From: Sphingobacteriaceae bacterium UBA6709
GTDB lineage: Bacteria > Bacteroidota > Bacteroidia > Sphingobacteriales > Sphingobacteriaceae
Length of the DNA: 21,867 bases
Reading direction: 5' to 3'
Assembly (NCBI GenBank): GCA_002454425.1
Contig: DKIV01000011.1
Location: 1-21,867 of the forward strand
A program made the translations under genes and the position numbers. Below are positions 7,911 to 17,322 of this stretch, one piece after another. Under the pieces are notes generated by a model. That model saw nothing but the letters and a program-made list of their open reading frames with translations, did not search any database and was not told the origin of the DNA. Position 1 is the stretch's first letter. Each line of letters begins with the position of its first letter.

Positions 7911-10900
7911 ATGCTTATGAAACCTAACCGCAGAAACAGGTACACATTCACGCTTCTTATGTTTCTCCTACCGATTTCCTTATTGGCACAGGAAAGAATA
8001 AAGCTTGATGGAAGCTGGGCTTTCTCTCTAGATCCTGATAGTACCGGACTGAAAAAAAACTGGGCACTTAAAACGTTTAGTAACACAATAAATTTACCGG
8101 GAACAACCGATGAAGCAAAATACGGAACCAAAACGAGTAATTCTGATTATGGAATTCTTACCCGGGCATACAAATATATCGGACCGGCCTGGTATCAACG
8201 AGAAATAGAGATCCCAGCCTCCTGGAAAGGACATGAGGTGGTCTTATTCATTGAAAGAGTTCTCTGGGAAAGTCGGGTATATATTGACGGTAAGGAAATA
8301 TCAAGACTTTCTCCCCTTTACACTCCGCATACGCATAGTCTCGGAATCCTGAATCCTGGAAAACATAAGCTTAGCATCTGTATAAACAATGATATGATCC
8401 ATAATATCGGAGACAAAGGTCATGGCTATGGGGAATATACTCAAAGTATTTGGAATGGTATCGTAGGAAAACTTGAGCTCGTACGTAAAAACAGCGTATC
8501 CATTGAATCAGTAAAAATTTATCCGGGCGCTGACAGGCAAAGCATTGAAGCCCGTATGGTATTAGCCAGAAACAATAGCTCAGCACCACGGAAAGCCAAT
8601 CTGGAAATAAGTATTGAGGACAGCTCCGGAAAAGCGGTGCGAACCGTTCATCAAAGCTACAAGTTTAAAGGCCTTAACGACAGCATCAGTATTACACTCG
8701 ATAAGCTTAAGGGGATAAAAGCCTGGGATGAGTTTCATCCCAATTTATATACCGTTAGGATCAACGTTAAAGCGGGAAATGAACAATGCGATTATTCCAT
8801 ACAAACCGGCTTTCGCAAAGCAAGCACCTCCAAACATAAGATACTGATAAATGACAAAGTCTCTTTTATGCGGGGAAATCTCGATTGTGTACACTTCCCC
8901 CTTACTGGCTATCCGTCCTGCGATGTGGAAGACTGGATACAAATATTCAAAAAATACAAAGATTACGGGTTGAATATGGTGCGCTTCCACTCGTGGTGCC
9001 CTCCGGAGGCAGCTTTTGAAGCGGCAGACAAAGTCGGCATCTATATTCAGGCTGAAATTCTTTGGATTGACTGGTGGATGACATCCCCGCAAAAGGAAAG
9101 ACCTGAAATGTATACCAAGGGAACGCCAGAAGGTCTCGGAAAAAATCCTTCTGCTGATGCCTTTGTTCAGGTTGAAATGAAACGCATTTTGGACACCTAT
9201 GGAAACCATCCCTCCTTCGTATTCTTCTGCATCGGTAACGAGTTGGGCAACTCAGACTTTATACAAATGGAAAAATGGATCCAAAAAGCGAAACAAGATG
9301 ATCCGCGCAGGCTGTATGCAGTATCTACCGCTCGCAAAATAATGCCGGTGGACGACTATATGGTAACGCATTATATTCCGGACGCGGGTTACACTTATGG
9401 AAACAGCTATAATGCTACAGACGCCGGGCTGGAAGCGCATTTCCAGAAAGCCAATATCCCAATCATTGCACATGAGGTGGGACAATACCCTGTATACCCG
9501 GATTGGAACGAAATAAACAAATATACCGGGGTGCTTAAGGCCAGGAATCTTGAAGGCTTCAAAGCTATGGCCGAAAAAAATGGAATAGCGGCTCAGTCAC
9601 AAGCATTCCATCAATCAAGTGGAAAACTACAGCAGCTTCTATATAAAAATCTGATTGAGAATGTACTTCTTTCGCCCTCGGCAGGAGGATTCCAGATGTT
9701 GAGCATGGCCGACTATCAAGGTCAAGGCGAAGCCCTTGTTGGCTGGTTAGATTGCTTTTGGGACGATAAGGGAATAACGACTCCAAAGCGATTCAGGCAA
9801 CACAGCAACGCCATTGTTCCACTAATACGTACAAAGTCATTTACATATACCAGCCAGGATACAATAAAACTGGGTATGGCGTTAGCTAACTACTCAAATA
9901 ATAGTATTAAGCAGGAGATGGTATGGAACTTCAGTGACGCTCAGGGTAATACCATCATAAAAGGCACTTTACCTATTCGCAATCTCACTCAGGGACAGCT
10001 TATTGAGCTTGATAAATTAACAATTCCGGCAGATCGCTTTCCGGCAATACCCGCTCAATATACCTTAACATTCGGACTTGCAGATAAAAGCTACCAAAAT
10101 TCATGGAACTTCTTCATATTCCCCGCCCATGTAAAGGTAGATAGCAAGGAAATATATGTAGCTAAAGCCTGGAATCAGGAAGTAGATCAGGCGCTGGCAG
10201 CAGGTAAAAAAGTCCTGTTATTGGCCAGCCGCCTGGGAACCCGAAGTACATCAGCGGCAGTGCATTTCAGTCCATTATTCTGGTCCTCATCCTTTTTCCC
10301 AGGACAGGGAAATGAAACATTGGGATCATTGATAGATTCGACGTCTGCAGCATTCAACGATTTTCCAAGCAGCGACTTTACGAACTGGCAGTGGTATAAG
10401 GTGAGTCCCAATGCCAAGTATTTCCGGCTTTCAGATATGCCTTTATCCTTCCGTCCATTAGTTCAACCGATATCCGACTTTCATTTTAACGAGAAACTTG
10501 GATCGATATTTGAAACTCGCGTTGGCCGCGGAAAACTATTGGTCTGCGGGTATGATCTTGAACAGCCAGATAACGTATATGCTCAACAACTTTATAAAAG
10601 CCTTACGAACTATATGAGGAGCAACAAGTTCGACCCTCTGATAACGCTTCCGGAAGAGAAACTTAAAAACATACTTCGCGCTATTCCGGTGGCGGATAAA
10701 GTAAGTGTTGGCAATGATCAATTTGCAGAGGCTATTTTATATGTAAAAGCGGGAGCTAAAGCCGCTGACAAAGTAGGGCCATGGGCTTCAGCAGATGACG
10801 AGACGAGGCTGACAGAATCGCTTAAATATTCGTTAACAGGAGCCACAACGGTAAAAAAAGGAACAGTTGGATTCTGGAGGGGGAACAAAATGAGCCTGTT

Positions 10901-11150
10901 AATCTATCCTCCACAGGGCATTAAAGGATATCTATATATCCATTTGACAAACAATGGATCTGAACAAAACCAAGGTTTAATTAGCATTGAAGGCAGGGAA
11001 GTTAATACAGGCAAAATTACCGATGAAGGCAAGTGGATAAGGTTATTTATGATGCGCGAAGATACAAACGATGGAATTGTGAATATTGAAATTAGTGGCC
11101 TTGGTCGCTATGAACTTCAGGTAGATGCCGTTAGCCTGATGAAGGATTAG
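7911..11150 (+). CDS. Secreted glycoside hydrolase family 2 protein (beta-glycosidase)
   Basis: A 1079-residue exported GH2 enzyme. A basic N-terminus plus hydrophobic helix ending LLAQ (about residue 26) is a signal peptide. The sugar-binding jelly roll follows (LDGSWAF to about 185), then an Ig-like domain to about 300. The TIM barrel contains the acid/base E444 in CIGNELGN and the likely nucleophile E522 in AHEVGQYP; both catalytic glutamates are present. The roughly 450-residue C-terminal region has further beta-rich domains, the last of which could bind carbohydrate. Family GH2 covers beta-galactosidases, glucuronidases and mannosidases, and the substrate cannot be read from sequence alone. 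It stands alone without SusC/SusD or other glycan-use genes. ATG at 7917 is an alternative start and gives an equally good signal peptide (MKPNRR). Confidence 0.88.
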   Translation: MLMKPNRRNRYTFTLLMFLLPISLLAQERIKLDGSWAFSLDPDSTGLKKNWALKTFSNTINLPGTTDEAKYGTKTSNSDYGILTRAYKYIGPAWYQREIEIPASWKGHEVVLFIERVLWESRVYIDGKEISRLSPLYTPHTHSLGILNPGKHKLSICINNDMIHNIGDKGHGYGEYTQSIWNGIVGKLELVRKNSVSIESVKIYPGADRQSIEARMVLARNNSSAPRKANLEISIEDSSGKAVRTVHQSYKFKGLNDSISITLDKLKGIKAWDEFHPNLYTVRINVKAGNEQCDYSIQTGFRKASTSKHKILINDKVSFMRGNLDCVHFPLTGYPSCDVEDWIQIFKKYKDYGLNMVRFHSWCPPEAAFEAADKVGIYIQAEILWIDWWMTSPQKERPEMYTKGTPEGLGKNPSADAFVQVEMKRILDTYGNHPSFVFFCIGNELGNSDFIQMEKWIQKAKQDDPRRLYAVSTARKIMPVDDYMVTHYIPDAGYTYGNSYNATDAGLEAHFQKANIPIIAHEVGQYPVYPDWNEINKYTGVLKARNLEGFKAMAEKNGIAAQSQAFHQSSGKLQQLLYKNLIENVLLSPSAGGFQMLSMADYQGQGEALVGWLDCFWDDKGITTPKRFRQHSNAIVPLIRTKSFTYTSQDTIKLGMALANYSNNSIKQEMVWNFSDAQGNTIIKGTLPIRNLTQGQLIELDKLTIPADRFPAIPAQYTLTFGLADKSYQNSWNFFIFPAHVKVDSKEIYVAKAWNQEVDQALAAGKKVLLLASRLGTRSTSAAVHFSPLFWSSSFFPGQGNETLGSLIDSTSAAFNDFPSSDFTNWQWYKVSPNAKYFRLSDMPLSFRPLVQPISDFHFNEKLGSIFETRVGRGKLLVCGYDLEQPDNVYAQQLYKSLTNYMRSNKFDPLITLPEEKLKNILRAIPVADKVSVGNDQFAEAILYVKAGAKAADKVGPWASADDETRLTESLKYSLTGATTVKKGTVGFWRGNKMSLLIYPPQGIKGYLYIHLTNNGSEQNQGLISIEGREVNTGKITDEGKWIRLFMMREDTNDGIVNIEISGLGRYELQVDAVSLMKD

Positions 11151-11529
11151 CGTAAACAGATGACGCAAAAAAGATTCCGAAGTAATGCGGTAAAACAAAA
11201 TTGCCTTTGACTCGATTCAACCGACAAGAGCACTGTTTGATTATAGAAAGGATAAATACCGTATTTGGAAGGGAAGATTTTGAGATTAAAGAGTACAGAC
11301 GAAAGAAAAGGCTCGCCAGGTAACCTAGCCAAAACAGATAAAATAACCCAACTTCGTTACAATATACAGTCCCGAACGCAGGAAGTCGTGCCACGGCATT
11401 CTATCACTTCTTTTATGATTGCTTCAGCCTGAAAAATAAAACAATACCGGTTTCGGAACATCCTCGTGAACAAGGGAATGATCCGAGACTGGCATCGCTT
11501 TATTCAAGGAAGCACAGGCTGCAGAGGTA
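11151..11529. other. Intergenic region without a recognisable gene
   Basis: This 379-base gap separates the GH2 gene from the 3' end of the aldo/keto reductase gene (convergent). Two overlapping minus-strand open frames (up to 87 codons, GTG start) run through it, but their products are low-complexity and resemble nothing known, and one runs into the GH2 coding end. No clear intrinsic terminator for either flanking gene was found. It may hold decayed sequence. Confidence 0.45.
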
Positions 11530-12513
11530 CTAGTTCCCTACTCTTTTCTGCAGGTGTTCCGGGTAGCGGGCGCCTTCGATAGTGATCGCTGCCGTAGCCT
11601 CCGTTATCTTCGATAATTCATCACTGCTAAGCTGAAGCGCGGCAGCCGCAAGATTCTCTTCCAAACGATGCACCTTTGTGGTCCCCGGAATAGGCGCAAT
11701 CCAGGGCTTCTGCGCTAGCAACCAAGCTAAAGCAACCTGGGCCGGCGTCGCTTGTTTCTCCGCTGCAATATCACTAATCAAGGATACGATCACCTGATTG
11801 GAAGTTCTGGCTTCAGCCGAGAACCGGGGAACAATGTTTCTAAAATCTGACTTATCGAAGGTGGTGTTCGCGTCTATGGCTCCTGTGAGAAAGCCTTTAC
11901 CTAAGGGACTAAAGGGAACAAAGCCTATACCTAATTCCTCTAGTAATGGCAGAATTTCCTTCTCCGGCTCGCGCCACCATAAGGAATACTCACTTTGCAG
12001 AGCCGCAAGGGGCTGCTCGGCATGCGCCCGACGAATCGACTGTACCCCGGCTTCTGACATTCCGAAATATTTCACTTTGCCCTCGTTAATCAAATCTTTA
12101 ACCGTTCCAGCTACTTCTTCCACTGGCACGTTCGGATCTACACGATGCTGGTAAAAAAGATCGATCCTGTCGGTCCTTAAACGGCGCAGAGAATCTTCCG
12201 TCACCTGCCGAATACGTTCAGGGCGACTATCAACGCCCTTGCTTGCGTCGCCATCCTGAAAGCCGAACTTGGTAGCAATTACAACACTATCCCGATAAGG
12301 AGCCAGCGCCTCCCCCAGCAGTTCTTCATTAAAAAAGGGGCCATATGCTTCCGCGGTATCAAAAAACGTCACACCACGTTCAATAGCTGCATGTAATAAC
12401 GCTATAGCTTCAGCTTTCTGCGTTGCCGGACCATAGCCAAAGCTTAATCCCATACAACCTAATCCCAAGGCTGAGACCTCTAAGCCGCTTTTACCTAATA
12501 TTCTTTTTTCCAT
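11530..12513 (-). CDS. Aldo/keto reductase (AKR13-like)
   Basis: A 327-residue NADP(H)-dependent oxidoreductase with the (beta/alpha)8 aldo/keto reductase fold. The catalytic tetrad is intact: D52 and Y57 in FFDTAEAYG, K82 in IATKFGF and H123 in FYQHRVDP. The N-terminus RILGKSGLEVSALGLGCMG is typical of the AKR11/AKR13 group, and the cofactor region near 264-276 (LLAQKPWIAPIPGTT) is conserved. It probably reduces small aldehydes or ketones in the cytosol; natural substrate unknown. It is divergent from an AraC-type regulator 157 bases away, the classic layout of a regulator and its target, and the intergenic region holds a candidate operator. Confidence 0.93.
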   Translation of the reverse strand: MEKRILGKSGLEVSALGLGCMGLSFGYGPATQKAEAIALLHAAIERGVTFFDTAEAYGPFFNEELLGEALAPYRDSVVIATKFGFQDGDASKGVDSRPERIRQVTEDSLRRLRTDRIDLFYQHRVDPNVPVEEVAGTVKDLINEGKVKYFGMSEAGVQSIRRAHAEQPLAALQSEYSLWWREPEKEILPLLEELGIGFVPFSPLGKGFLTGAIDANTTFDKSDFRNIVPRFSAEARTSNQVIVSLISDIAAEKQATPAQVALAWLLAQKPWIAPIPGTTKVHRLEENLAAAALQLSSDELSKITEATAAITIEGARYPEHLQKRVGN

Positions 12514-12570
12514 TGTCTGATTATTAATTCACTATTACAAAAGTCGATGCAAAATTTAGGGTTTACCTTA

Positions 12571-12613
12571 TACCAATCATGGCAATAACTACCAATTTCA
12601 CCGATAACTGCCA
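12571..12613. promoter_or_regulatory. Candidate AraC-type operator between aldo/keto reductase and regulator
   Basis: Two adjacent 19-base direct repeats, TACCAATCATGGCAATAAC (12571-12589) and TACCAATTTCACCGATAAC (12590-12608), agree at 13 positions. A partial third copy begins TGCCA (12609-12613). Direct repeats spaced by about two helical turns are the usual target of AraC-family proteins. The second unit shares TACCAATWTCACYG with the intergenic region of the paralogous module (18956-18969). The array ends 29 bases before a -7-like box (TACCTTTA, 12643-12650) of the regulator gene. Confidence 0.5.
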
Positions 12614-12670
12614 GGGCATGCTTTAAGAAATTCTATTGTTTATACCTTTATAACACTGAAACGCAAAACA

Positions 12671-13564
12671 ATGGATGAGCTTATAAGATTCGAAAGTGTA
12701 ACGACCTACAATGAATTTAATAACCAGGAAACACTACATCCTCTGGTGACGGCAATCGATCTGTCAAAGGCACACCCACGCCAGAAATACAAGATGTACT
12801 TCGGCCTATATGTCATTATCCTTAAAGATGTTAAGTGTGGCGACCTTTTTTACGGACGAAACACCTACGACTACCAGGAGGGAACGCTGGTCTTCTTCGG
12901 CCCCGGACAGGTCGTCGGCGTACGAAGCGAAGAGGAATTTCAGCCTCAGGGATACGCTATAGCCTTCCATCCCGACTTCATTAAAGGAACACCTCTGGGA
13001 CGCGCTATTCATGAATACGGGTTCTTCAGCTATAACACAAACGAGGCTTTACATATCTCCCAACGCGAGCGGGAAGTCGTATTGGAGTTAATCAATAAGA
13101 TACAGTACGAACTGGAGCACGCTATTGACAAGCACAGTCGTAAGCTGGTAGTAAGCACTATTGAATTATTTCTTAGCTATTGTCTCCGCTTTTACGACCG
13201 ACAGTTCATTACCCGGGAGGATATCAATAGCGGTATTTTAGAGAAATTTGAGGATCTCTTAAACAAGTACTTCCAATCTGATATGCCGCAAGAGCTGGGA
13301 CTTCCATCGGTAAACTATTGTGCGGATATGTTGAATCTATCGGCAAACTACTTCGGCGAGTTAATCAAAAAGGAAACCGGAAGATCCCCCCATGAATACA
13401 TTCAGGAAAGGCTCATTGACCTGGCAAAGGAGAAGATCTTTGATCCTCATAAATCGATAAGCCAGATAGCCTATGAGCTTGGATTCAAATACCCTCAGCA
13501 TTTCAGCCGGCTCTTCAAGCAGCGGGTAGGAAGTACCCCCAATGAATATCGTACTTTGAATTAG
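12671..13564 (+). CDS. AraC-family transcriptional regulator (first paralogue)
   Basis: A 297-residue cytosolic regulator. The N-terminal half (about 20-180) is a cupin-like sensing domain with the segment EGTLVFFGPGQVVG at 70-83. The C-terminal part carries two helix-turn-helix motifs (about 214-233 and 262-284) with the AraC signature GFKYPQHFSRLFKQ from 271. It is roughly 60 percent identical by eye to the regulator at 19023-19922, with a nearly identical DNA-binding domain, so the two may share binding sites. It reads away from the aldo/keto reductase gene, its likely target. A -7-like box TACCTTTA (12643-12650) lacks a good -33 partner, which fits activator-dependent or autoregulated expression. 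The inducer is unknown; carbonyl stress or an aldehyde is plausible from the neighbours. Confidence 0.92.
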   Translation: MDELIRFESVTTYNEFNNQETLHPLVTAIDLSKAHPRQKYKMYFGLYVIILKDVKCGDLFYGRNTYDYQEGTLVFFGPGQVVGVRSEEEFQPQGYAIAFHPDFIKGTPLGRAIHEYGFFSYNTNEALHISQREREVVLELINKIQYELEHAIDKHSRKLVVSTIELFLSYCLRFYDRQFITREDINSGILEKFEDLLNKYFQSDMPQELGLPSVNYCADMLNLSANYFGELIKKETGRSPHEYIQERLIDLAKEKIFDPHKSISQIAYELGFKYPQHFSRLFKQRVGSTPNEYRTLN

Positions 13565-13572
13565 AAAAGCTC

Positions 13573-13623
13573 AAAAAGCCACGATGCCCGCACACTTTTA
13601 GTATACGGGCACCGTGGCTTTTT
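13573..13623. terminator. Bidirectional intrinsic terminator
   Basis: A long stem (AAAAAGCCACG and CGTGGCTTTTT as outer arms, with GCCCG/CGGGC inside) flanks a 15-base loop. A and T runs on both sides allow termination in either direction, serving the convergent regulator and protease genes. Confidence 0.88.
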
Positions 13624-13645
13624 GTAAATAATCCTCCAGCTTCTG

Positions 13646-14923
13646 CTATTTATAAAAAGAAATAGTTCCTTCCTTAAAGTTCAGTGTCGTTCGATGCTGA
13701 TTCAGGAATGGAGTCCCCAGCAGTCCCACGACACCAAGGCTTTGCTCTCCGCTCCCCGCACCGATAGACTGATTCGTTAAGACAGTAAACATATCCTCAA
13801 ACCTGAGGCTCCCGATACTCGCTCCCATCACGTATCCCGATGTTGCCGACTCGCTAGCCGAGCCAACACCATTTATAGCAACACCCTCTTCCTCTACGTC
13901 AAAGGATTTACCGATATCCTTTCTTACCGATGTCTGCATAACGTTGGCGTTAGCACCGCAATCCAATCCCATACGATAGGTATTTCCCGCTATCAAAAGC
14001 GTTACCACCGGAATATGACGGGTCATATTCATGGCAGCCTTAGCAACTAAACGCCCCTTGTACATTGGTCGTTGAATCAACTTACCCAGACTGTCAACTT
14101 TCTCAAAGAGAAGTAGCTGCCGTTGGTAGTCGAATGTAAGCTGGTAGTCGCTAAACATCCCGTACCCCAACAACCCGAGATAGTTCAATCCTCCGGGAAG
14201 CTCGCGGTCGCCCATATCCGAGGCCGGAGCATCCAGATTGGGCACTATTGAGCCCGCCCAATGCAGCATATTTCCTTGCGACCATACCAGCGAATCCATT
14301 TTACCGCCCATTCCCATAAAGTCGAAACTTACTCCTCTAACCTGCTTGTCCTGCTCAGTAAAGCGTTTATTGAGTAAGGTGACGGGACTGCCGCTGTCAA
14401 ACAGAAAATATCCATTGATACCGTTCAACTCCGCGGCAACGTAAATCAAACCGTTCGCAAGTTTGAAGGGGACGCTCAAGGTATCCGGACGAGTTGCCGC
14501 CGATAAAGCATCTTTCAGGGCAAGCTCCGCATTTACGCGCTTTCTGCTGCGAATAATGCCAAGATTCAGTAATTTACCCTCCCTGTTAAAGGTCAAGGTC
14601 GGCTTACCTTTTTTGTCATCACCATAGCTCACGCTAAGAGATACCAGTCTATTTCCATTGGCAAGCAAGTCATCGGATATTATAACGTAGGATCTTATGC
14701 TACTAAAGTTCTTTAAAATTGCCGGCAAGACAAGCTTATTATCCACGTCTTCCAGATCGCCGATGCCCGCGCCGGAAGTCATCATTCCTAAAAGCTTTCC
14801 GGCATCTTTGGCATTAAGTGCAGAAACGATACTATCCACCTTCACCTTCGTGCCTTCCTGCCCGAAAATAATAGTCGATGAAGACAGCATTAAGAGTACC
14901 GAAAACAAAAATATCCTCTTCAT
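13646..14923 (-). CDS. Secreted retropepsin-like aspartyl protease
   Basis: A 425-residue protein with a signal peptide (MKRIFLFSVLL to about residue 21). Next comes an N-terminal domain of about 110 residues that resembles DUF3887-like modules (SIVSALNAKDAGKLLGMM). Two aspartyl-protease lobes follow, with active-site motifs FDSGS at D176 and LDCGA at D321, and the flap and GTPFL region near 403-407. The first lobe has DSG and the second DCG in place of the classic DTG, as in several bacterial members. Unlike retroviral enzymes it carries both lobes in one chain. It is probably exported to the periplasm or outer surface; substrate unknown. It lies 67 bases downstream of the TlpA-like gene on the same strand and may be co-transcribed with it. 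Confidence 0.85.
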   Translation of the reverse strand: MKRIFLFSVLLMLSSSTIIFGQEGTKVKVDSIVSALNAKDAGKLLGMMTSGAGIGDLEDVDNKLVLPAILKNFSSIRSYVIISDDLLANGNRLVSLSVSYGDDKKGKPTLTFNREGKLLNLGIIRSRKRVNAELALKDALSAATRPDTLSVPFKLANGLIYVAAELNGINGYFLFDSGSPVTLLNKRFTEQDKQVRGVSFDFMGMGGKMDSLVWSQGNMLHWAGSIVPNLDAPASDMGDRELPGGLNYLGLLGYGMFSDYQLTFDYQRQLLLFEKVDSLGKLIQRPMYKGRLVAKAAMNMTRHIPVVTLLIAGNTYRMGLDCGANANVMQTSVRKDIGKSFDVEEEGVAINGVGSASESATSGYVMGASIGSLRFEDMFTVLTNQSIGAGSGEQSLGVVGLLGTPFLNQHRTTLNFKEGTISFYK

Positions 14924-14990
14924 TTGAAATCAATTTCTATTTAACCCGAGAAGCAAAGCAGAAGTTCCGCAATGCTTCCCGGATTTACTC

Positions 14991-16916
14991 TTAATTTACC
15001 GTCTTTGCCTTTTCAATCATCATGCTAAGTTCGTCTGAAAGTTCAGAGGGGCTGCCCATATAGCCCACCTCCGAAAAACGTAACCTGCCATCTTTACCGA
15101 TCACCATTTTATGAGGAATAGGGCCTACACCAAACGCTTTAGACATCTTGGCGTCAGCGTCAAACAGCACATGGAAATCAAAGCCTTTCTCTGCAAGATA
15201 TTTCTTCACGTAGCTCTCATAATCCTTCATCTTCTCCTGCGTATCAATAAAGAAAAACACAACGTCCTTATCGTTGGCATATTTATCCGACACCATTTTC
15301 ATGCCAGGAAAAGCGGCCTTACATGGAGCGCACCACGAAGCCCAAAAATCCAAGACAACGACCTTGCCTTTCTGATCGCTCAGACGCACTTGTTTGCCTT
15401 TGTTATCTTTCAATACGAAATCAGGCACAGACTTGTTGATCATGGCCTCCATAACTTTCGCCTCAAGAGCTTTCTTGCCCTCTTCGCCCTTTAGTTGCGA
15501 AACATAAGCATCAAAACCTTCAGCGCTTTTATGCTCTTCAACGTATAGCTTTTTCAGCATTTCCAACATGAGGGGACTTACCTGATTTTTTTTCGCGCTG
15601 GCAAGAAGCACCGCCCGAAGCTTATCCTTTTGTCCCATGCGCTCTAATAGTACCGACTGCACCTCATTCAAGGTTGCTGTTCCGTACTGATATTTCTGCT
15701 GCGCAGAGCTCGCGAATCCTAATGCAGGTTCGTCTTTCTTCAGTTGCATAAGCACATCCGCGAAAGTGGGAATCAAATCAAAATACACATCCATAAACCG
15801 ATCAGGCTTACTTGCGTTAAACTCCATCATTCGTGCTATAATAGGCTTAGCATACACGTAAGCCTGATCAGCCTGTATTGTCTTTAACGATACGTAAGGA
15901 ACCTGAACCGCTCTATAATAAATGGTAGAAAGACTAGCAAACGGTGCCTCTGCAACGTATTTCTTATATGTGACAGTATCTTTCAGCACCGAAGAAATAG
16001 TGCCGATAGCTCCGTATATCCTGCCATAATCAATGTAATTATCGCGATCAAAAGAATGATCAGCACGATTCATAGGATAGTTTTTCAGAAAGTTTATATA
16101 AACATCCTGAAGTTTCTTGTAGTCGCGTTCCTGTCCCAATGCTTTATAAGCCTTCAGCTTATCGGCATTCTTACTTCTTATTGCTGTAGAATCTATTGAG
16201 GCAATGATCTTAGCTACAGAATCAGCGGATGCCGGTTGTTCCAGGATCTCGCTGTAAACTTTCTTTAAGCTTAACAGATCGTTCATCGAAAGGTCCGGCA
16301 GATTATTAACATACTTAATATCCTCGAAGGCATTCCGTCGGGCCTGCTCGGGATTTGTATTCTTTAATACCTTTAACGCGTAATAAAATATCTGTCGCTT
16401 ACTCTGAGGAGCATATCGCAATTGCTGAGTCATCCAGTACGAAACAACATCGTTGCCTATCAAAGCTTTACCATCTGTATATCCGGGATACATCTCCGCT
16501 ACCGTTGGATTGCGCAAAAATGCCCAGCCAGCGTAGGCACCCGGAAGGTTATTTCCGCTGGTATCCTGTAACATCCAGCCATAGGCGTCACCAATATCTG
16601 AAACCTTTCCACTTCTAAATTTGAAAGCCACTAATGCAACATCTTTTCCCGGAGTCAGTGCCGCGGTCCATAGGCTATCTTTCTTAGTCATATTGATTTC
16701 TGAAATATCCCAGGTATAATTACGGAACTGGTAAAGCGTAGCGCTGATCTTCTTTTTTTTCTCAAGAGGAGTCGCTTTTGGATTATAGCTTATGGTAATA
16801 GGTTCGCCGGCAATAGCCTTTTGCGGCGAAATAGTAAAATGTTTTACCTGCTGAGCTGTCAGTGCCTTTGCTACCACAAGGGGTAGCAGGAGTGCTAAAA
16901 ATTGTTTCTTTAACAT
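14991..16916 (-). CDS. TlpA-family thioredoxin-like protein with long N-terminal region
   Basis: A 641-residue exported protein. A signal peptide covers about residues 1-21. The first roughly 120 residues form a beta-rich domain, followed by a long mostly helical region (about 160-490) that looks like tetratricopeptide-type or spacer helices. A C-terminal AhpC/TlpA-type thioredoxin domain begins about residue 497, with the redox motif WCAPC (C529, C532) and the cis-proline region PIPHKMV near 602-608. Such proteins reduce or shuffle disulfides in the periplasm and are common in Bacteroidota. The downstream gene is an aspartyl protease. A good promoter lies just upstream (16960-16989). The partner or substrate is unknown. 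Confidence 0.9.
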   Translation of the reverse strand: MLKKQFLALLLPLVVAKALTAQQVKHFTISPQKAIAGEPITISYNPKATPLEKKKKISATLYQFRNYTWDISEINMTKKDSLWTAALTPGKDVALVAFKFRSGKVSDIGDAYGWMLQDTSGNNLPGAYAGWAFLRNPTVAEMYPGYTDGKALIGNDVVSYWMTQQLRYAPQSKRQIFYYALKVLKNTNPEQARRNAFEDIKYVNNLPDLSMNDLLSLKKVYSEILEQPASADSVAKIIASIDSTAIRSKNADKLKAYKALGQERDYKKLQDVYINFLKNYPMNRADHSFDRDNYIDYGRIYGAIGTISSVLKDTVTYKKYVAEAPFASLSTIYYRAVQVPYVSLKTIQADQAYVYAKPIIARMMEFNASKPDRFMDVYFDLIPTFADVLMQLKKDEPALGFASSAQQKYQYGTATLNEVQSVLLERMGQKDKLRAVLLASAKKNQVSPLMLEMLKKLYVEEHKSAEGFDAYVSQLKGEEGKKALEAKVMEAMINKSVPDFVLKDNKGKQVRLSDQKGKVVVLDFWASWCAPCKAAFPGMKMVSDKYANDKDVVFFFIDTQEKMKDYESYVKKYLAEKGFDFHVLFDADAKMSKAFGVGPIPHKMVIGKDGRLRFSEVGYMGSPSELSDELSMMIEKAKTVN

Positions 16917-16959
16917 ATTTCGATGAGATGTGATGGGTGCTATTTTATTTGATTCCCTT

Positions 16960-16989
16960 AAAATATAGTATCAGCACCTATACAACAAA
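16960..16989 (-). promoter_or_regulatory. Bacteroidota-type promoter for the TlpA-like gene
   Basis: Reading the minus strand, TTTG (16986-16989) and TATATTTT (16960-16967) form -33 and -7 boxes with an 18-base spacer; the -7 box differs from TAnnTTTG only in the last base. The start of transcription would be about 36 bases before the start codon. Confidence 0.55.
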
Positions 16990-17269
16990 CAATGCTACAA
17001 AGAAAATCACCCCAATCATCGAGTCAAATTATCTATTTTACGAGAAAAAAAAACAGAACGCGCCAATACTTTAATATTTACACGTATTATTTTACCTTCA
17101 TCGAAGTAACAACGACAATGAAACCACGATTGAGTATCCATTTTTGCAAAAAAGAAAGCGAAAACATTAGTAGAACACCAAAAACGGGGTAAATAACTAG
17201 CACACATCAAGAAAATACCAGTGAATATAAAACAAGGCAAAAGGTAGAACGTCGGGTACTAACAATAAA
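16990..17269. other. Intergenic region, nothing recognised
   Basis: AT-rich sequence between the promoter of the TlpA-like gene and the terminator of the alcohol dehydrogenase gene. Short open frames on both strands (up to 74 codons) give lysine- and phenylalanine-rich products without family resemblance. I see no RNA gene or repeat here. Confidence 0.45.
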
Positions 17270-17308
17270 GCATACCGCAGCCGATGTTTGTATTCAGCTG
17301 CGGCATGC
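17270..17308 (-). terminator. Intrinsic terminator of the cupin/alcohol dehydrogenase unit
   Basis: On the minus strand, GCATGCCGCAGC pairs with GCTGCGGTATGC through one G-U pair around a 15-base loop, followed by TTTATTGTT. The stem is imperfect on the plus strand, so it acts on the minus-strand genes. Confidence 0.75.
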
Positions 17309-17322
17309 TAACGCGCGGTAGA

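Noticed and set aside
11131..11394. Minus-strand open frame of 87 codons downstream of the GH2 gene
   Set aside because: It starts at GTG, overlaps the GH2 3' end on the opposite strand and has a low-complexity product; a second frame overlaps it in another phase with no better support.
15111..15494. Open frame of 127 codons opposite the TlpA-like gene
   Set aside because: Antisense to the conserved thioredoxin domain; histidine- and leucine-rich translation typical of a shadow frame.
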